Source: Sphingobium sp.
GTDB taxonomy: Bacteria > Pseudomonadota > Alphaproteobacteria > Sphingomonadales > Sphingomonadaceae
DNA: 9,165 nt
Assembly (NCBI GenBank): GCA_030148625.1
Contig: JASBTC010000420.1
Coordinates: forward strand, 1-9,165
Reading direction: 5' to 3'
Of the stretch, positions 6,491-9,165 are shown in pieces. Under the pieces are notes generated by a model, which searched no databases, had not been told where the DNA came from, and saw only the letters and a list, made by a program, of their open reading frames with translations. The number at the start of each line of letters is the position of its first letter. The first letter of the stretch is position 1. The position numbers and the translations under genes were made by a program.

Positions 6491-7968
6491 GCGACGCGCT
6501 GGCGCCCGAAACCCGGGCCTTTCTGGCCAGGCCGCGCCCCTTTCTGGCGGGTGCCCAATGGGCCGAGGGTGCCGGCGCACCGACCATCGGAATCGATCCG
6601 GCGACGGGCGAAGCGTTCGGCGAAGCCCATGCGGCGGGCATTGCGGATCTCGATCGCGCGGCCCAGGCCGCATCGCAGGCATTCGCCGACAAGCGCTGGC
6701 GCGGCAAGACGCCGGCCGAGCGCCAGCGCATCCTGCTGCGCATCGCCGAACTGATCGAACGCGACGCGCAATTGCTCGCCGAACTCGAAACGCTGAACGG
6801 CGGCAAGCCCTTCGGCGCGGCATTCCACGGCGAGGTCGCGCACAGCGCCGATACCTTCCGCTATTATGCCGGCTGGGTCACCAAGATCGACGGCGGCACT
6901 TTCTCCCCCTCGCTGCCCGGCCAGAGCTTTCTCGGCTATGGCATCCGGGAACCGATCGGCGTCGCCGGGCTGATCACGCCCTGGAACGGGCCGCTGGCGC
7001 TGGCGGCGTGGAAACTCGCACCCGCGCTTGCCGCGGGCTGCTCGGCGATCGTCAAACCCTCCGAACTGACGCCCTTCACCACGCTTCATCTCGCCGCGCT
7101 TGCGCTGGAGGCCGGCGTGCCCGAGGGCGTGATCTCGGTGCTGCACGGTCCCGGCCCCGAACTGGGTGCCGCGATGGTGCGGCATCCGCTGATCGCCAAG
7201 ATCTCGTTCACCGGCTCGACCGCGGTCGGCCGCCAGCTGATGGCCGATGCCAGCGGCAGCCTCAAACGCCTGTCGCTTGAACTGGGCGGCAAATCGCCCG
7301 TCCTGATCTTCGCCGATGCCGATCTGCCCCAGGCGATCGCCGGCGCCGCCGACGCGATCTTCGGCAATGCCGGCCAGGTCTGCGTCGCGGGCTCGCGCCT
7401 CTATGTTCAACGTTCAGCGCTCGACGAGGTGGTGGCCGGGCTCGCCGACCATGCCGCCGCGTTGAAGCTCGGCTCGGGTTTCGCCCCCGATACGCAGATG
7501 GGCCCGCTGATCAGCGCCGCGCACCGACAGTCGGTGCACGGCCATGTCGAACGCGCGCGGGCCGATGGTGCGCAGGTGGCGACGGGCGGCGCGTTCCGCG
7601 ACGGCCCCGGCTTCTTCTACGAACCGACCATCCTCACGGGCGTCGACCAGCAAAGCGCGATCGTCCGTCAGGAAGTGTTCGGCCCGGTGCTGACCGTCAT
7701 CCCCTTCGACGACGAGGCGGACGCACTGCGCCTTGCCAATGATTCGGAATACGGTCTCGCCGCCAGCATCTGGACGCGCGATGTCGGCCGCGCGCACCGC
7801 GTCGCCGCCGACATCCAGGCCGGCATCGTCTGGGTCAACAGCCACGGCTTTCCCGAACTGTCGATGCCGATCGGCGGGATGAAGCAATCGGGCCATGGCC
7901 GCGAGCACGGTTTTGCCGGGCTCGAGGCCTTCACCGAATTCAAGTCGGTGATGGTCCGGACTCTTTGA
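6487..7968 (+). CDS. NAD(P)+-dependent aldehyde dehydrogenase
   Basis: A 493-residue class I-type aldehyde dehydrogenase of standard length, oxidising an aldehyde to the carboxylate. Visible catalytic features are Asn167 in [20 protein letters not shown], Lys190 and Glu193 of the cofactor-binding VKPSE, the FTGSTAVGR turn, the general base Glu265 in [17 protein letters not shown], the nucleophile Cys299 in [16 protein letters not shown], and the [12 protein letters not shown] and [15 protein letters not shown] signatures near the C-terminus. It resembles the betaine-aldehyde/aminoaldehyde/aromatic-aldehyde branch, but substrate cannot be decided from motifs. The ATG overlaps the aminotransferase stop by 4 bp, so it is co-translated. 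Its 3' end overlaps the convergent LysR gene by 29 bp. In context it is the likely last step, removing the aldehyde formed by the ThDP enzyme. Confidence 0.95.
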   Translation: MSDALAPETRAFLARPRPFLAGAQWAEGAGAPTIGIDPATGEAFGEAHAAGIADLDRAAQAASQAFADKRWRGKTPAERQRILLRIAELIERDAQLLAELETLNGGKPFGAAFHGEVAHSADTFRYYAGWVTKIDGGTFSPSLPGQSFLGYGIREPIGVAGLITPWNGPLALAAWKLAPALAAGCSAIVKPSELTPFTTLHLAALALEAGVPEGVISVLHGPGPELGAAMVRHPLIAKISFTGSTAVGRQLMADASGSLKRLSLELGGKSPVLIFADADLPQAIAGAADAIFGNAGQVCVAGSRLYVQRSALDEVVAGLADHAAALKLGSGFAPDTQMGPLISAAHRQSVHGHVERARADGAQVATGGAFRDGPGFFYEPTILTGVDQQSAIVRQEVFGPVLTVIPFDDEADALRLANDSEYGLAASIWTRDVGRAHRVAADIQAGIVWVNSHGFPELSMPIGGMKQSGHGREHGFAGLEAFTEFKSVMVRTL

Positions 7969-8857
7969 GGAACAGTTCGGCCTCGTCGAGCATCCAATAG
8001 GCGAAGGCCTTCACATTGGCCTCGTCCGACACGCTCCTGCGGCACACCACATAATAAGCGTCGTCGAGCATCAGCGCCTCTTCGAACGGCCGCACCAGCA
8101 CGCCCGATTTCACTTCGTCCGCGACCAGCGGCCAGCGGCCGAGCGCGACGCCATAGCCCGCCATGCATGCGCGCTTCACCAGATGCGAATGGCTGAATCC
8201 GAAGCCGCGCCGCACATTCACGCCACGTATGTCGAAATGGTTGAGGAACTCGGTCCAGTCGATCGCGAAGACGTCGTGGAGCAGCGGCAGCATGCCGACC
8301 TCCGCCAGCTCAGTCGGCGCACCATGTTTTTCGAGCAGCGATGGCGCGCAGACCGGCACCACGCTTTCGCCCATCAGCTTCTCGACCTGCAGATTGGGCC
8401 AGCCGCCATTGCCATAGCGGATCTCGATATCGGCATCGCCGCTCGACAGCGCGTCGTCCTCCTGCCGCTTGGCGATGAAGCGGACGTCGATATCGGGAAA
8501 GCGCTCCTGGAAACGCGACAGGCGCGGGATGATCCACGCGCTCGCGAAGGAATCGAACGTGGCGACGGTCAGCGGCACCACCTGGTCGCGCTCCAGCGCC
8601 TGGCCCGTCGCCTCCGCCATGATGTCGAAGGCGCGGGTGAGCGGCCCCACCATCGTCTCGCCCAGCTCGGTCAGCTTGATCGTGCGGCTCAGCCGCTGGA
8701 ACAGCGGCGCGCCCAGCCAGTCCTCCAGCGCCTTCACCTGATGGCTGACCGCCGCCTGGGTGACACACAATTCGTCGGCGGCGCGCGTGAAGCTCAGATG
8801 CCGGGCGACGCATTCGAACACGCGCAGACCCAGCAGGGGTGGCAGCTTCCGGTTCAT
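7940..8857 (-). CDS. LysR-family transcriptional regulator (GcvA-like)
   Basis: From the ATG at 8857 the product is 305 residues, the usual LysR length. Residues about 6-65 are the winged helix-turn-helix ([39 protein letters not shown], then [15 protein letters not shown]). Residues about 90-300 form the periplasmic-binding-protein-like effector domain (starting [20 protein letters not shown]), with the GcvA-like [13 protein letters not shown] stretch. An in-frame ATG at 8932 would add 25 residues without family similarity, whereas 8857 has AAGGA (8865-8869) at 7-nt spacing, so the shorter form is preferred. It is divergent from the manD-like gene with a T-N11-A operator between them, and convergent on the aldehyde dehydrogenase gene. 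Regulation of manD, and perhaps of the neighbouring enzyme operon, is inferred from position; the inducer is unknown. Confidence 0.93.
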   Translation of the reverse strand: MNRKLPPLLGLRVFECVARHLSFTRAADELCVTQAAVSHQVKALEDWLGAPLFQRLSRTIKLTELGETMVGPLTRAFDIMAEATGQALERDQVVPLTVATFDSFASAWIIPRLSRFQERFPDIDVRFIAKRQEDDALSSGDADIEIRYGNGGWPNLQVEKLMGESVVPVCAPSLLEKHGAPTELAEVGMLPLLHDVFAIDWTEFLNHFDIRGVNVRRGFGFSHSHLVKRACMAGYGVALGRWPLVADEVKSGVLVRPFEEALMLDDAYYVVCRRSVSDEANVKAFAYWMLDEAELFLKESGPSPT

Positions 8858-8876
8858 CGCTTCTTCCTTCGCATCG

Positions 8877-8891
8877 ATAAGAAAATCTGAT
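8877..8891. promoter_or_regulatory. Candidate LysR-type operator (T-N11-A)
   Basis: ATAAGAAAATCTGAT is an imperfect dyad (ATAAGA/TCTGAT, five of six pairs) with T8878 and A8890 exactly 11 bases apart, the LysR-family recognition rule. It lies 19 bp upstream of the LysR start codon, so binding could also repress the regulator's own gene. A possible manD promoter, TTGTCG (8914-8919), 17 bp, CACTAT (8937-8942), would start transcription near 8949 and put this site at about -65, the normal activation position. Confidence 0.45.
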
Positions 8892-8973
8892 CGCGCCGAT
8901 GACCAGCGCCAGTTTGTCGCGCCCTCGGCCACCGGCCACTATGTCGTCCCAACCGCCCTATCGAACAAGGATA

Positions 8974-9165
8974 ATGAACGTGAAGATTACGGGTGCCCGC
9001 ATCATCGTCACCTGCCCCGACCGCAATTTCGTGACGCTGAAGATCGAAACCGACCAGGGGCTGACCGGAATCGGCGATGCAACGCTCAACGGCCGAGAAC
9101 TCGCCGTGGCATCCTATCTGACCGATCACGTCATCCCCTGCCTGATCGGCCGCGACGCGCATCGC
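8974..9165 (+). CDS. manD: D-mannonate dehydratase-like enolase-superfamily protein, 3'-truncated by window edge
   Basis: Only the first 64 residues are present. [40 protein letters not shown] and the following [20 protein letters not shown] closely match the N-terminal capping domain of the ManD/RspA family of the enolase (mandelate racemase) superfamily, including the LNGRE stretch that helps close the active site. Characterised members dehydrate D-mannonate or D-gluconate to 2-keto-3-deoxy-D-gluconate, many of them slowly or with unknown true substrate. The Mg2+ ligands and catalytic residues lie beyond the window, so activity cannot be judged. Two starts are possible: ATG 8974, only 3 nt after AAGG (8967-8970), or GTG 8980, 9 nt after it. 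The GTG gives the N-terminus M-K-I-T typical of the family and may be the real one. It is divergent from the LysR gene. Confidence 0.85.
   Translation, partial: MNVKITGARIIVTCPDRNFVTLKIETDQGLTGIGDATLNGRELAVASYLTDHVIPCLIGRDAHR

Noticed and set aside
8858..8932. A longer LysR protein starting at ATG 8932
   Set aside because: The extra 25 residues lie outside the LysR fold, would cover the operator, and the ATG at 8857 has a better ribosome-binding site.
8854..9162. A 102-codon minus-strand frame antisense to the manD-like gene
   Set aside because: It is opposite a clear ManD family N-terminus and overlaps the divergent promoter region; no domain is visible.
1..9165. tRNA, rRNA, CRISPR arrays, insertion sequences, phage genes or integration sites
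   Set aside because: No direct-repeat arrays, transposase or integrase motifs, or cloverleaf signatures were found when reading both strands.

Overview
The window looks like part of a chromosome from an alphaproteobacterium of the Sphingomonadaceae (Sphingomonas, Novosphingobium or Sphingobium type). The grounds are high GC with strong third-position GC bias, a large outer-membrane TonB-dependent receptor of the kind sphingomonads carry in great number, and a fragmentary last gene whose N-terminus closely resembles the D-mannonate dehydratase I remember from Novosphingobium aromaticivorans. No mobile element, tRNA, rRNA or CRISPR array was seen.

Layout. 1-480 is the 3' part of a TetR-family regulator gene cut by the window edge. 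481-604 is a regulatory gap holding a near-textbook SoxR operator (570-587) directly upstream of soxR (605-1069, intact [2Fe-2S] cysteine motif). soxR converges on a TonB-dependent receptor gene (1168-3471, minus strand), with a nested set of palindromes between them. A divergent control region (3472-3755) separates the receptor from a tightly packed plus-strand operon of three enzymes: a ThDP-dependent 2-oxoacid decarboxylase/carboligase (3756-5390), a HisC-like PLP aminotransferase (5396-6490) and an NAD(P)-dependent aldehyde dehydrogenase (6487-7968). The dehydrogenase gene overlaps the 3' end of a convergent LysR-family regulator gene (7940-8857, minus strand). This regulator is divergent from a manD-like enolase-superfamily gene that runs off the right edge (8974 onward).

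How the genes may work together (inference). The three enzymes form a complete linear route: amino acid to 2-oxoacid (aminotransferase), to aldehyde plus CO2 (ThDP enzyme), to carboxylic acid (aldehyde dehydrogenase). This is the logic of the Ehrlich pathway, of indole-pyruvate and phenylpyruvate routes, and of the arginine transaminase pathway (AruH/AruI/KauB). The substrate cannot be read from the sequence. The divergent receptor is the natural candidate for importing it. The LysR regulator has a good T-N11-A operator placed about 65 bp before a plausible manD start of transcription, so manD is its most likely target.

Most noteworthy are the three-enzyme cassette and the SoxR box, whose best-fitting promoter (TTTACC, 19 bp, TATAGG) points away from soxR and into the antisense strand of the tetR gene.
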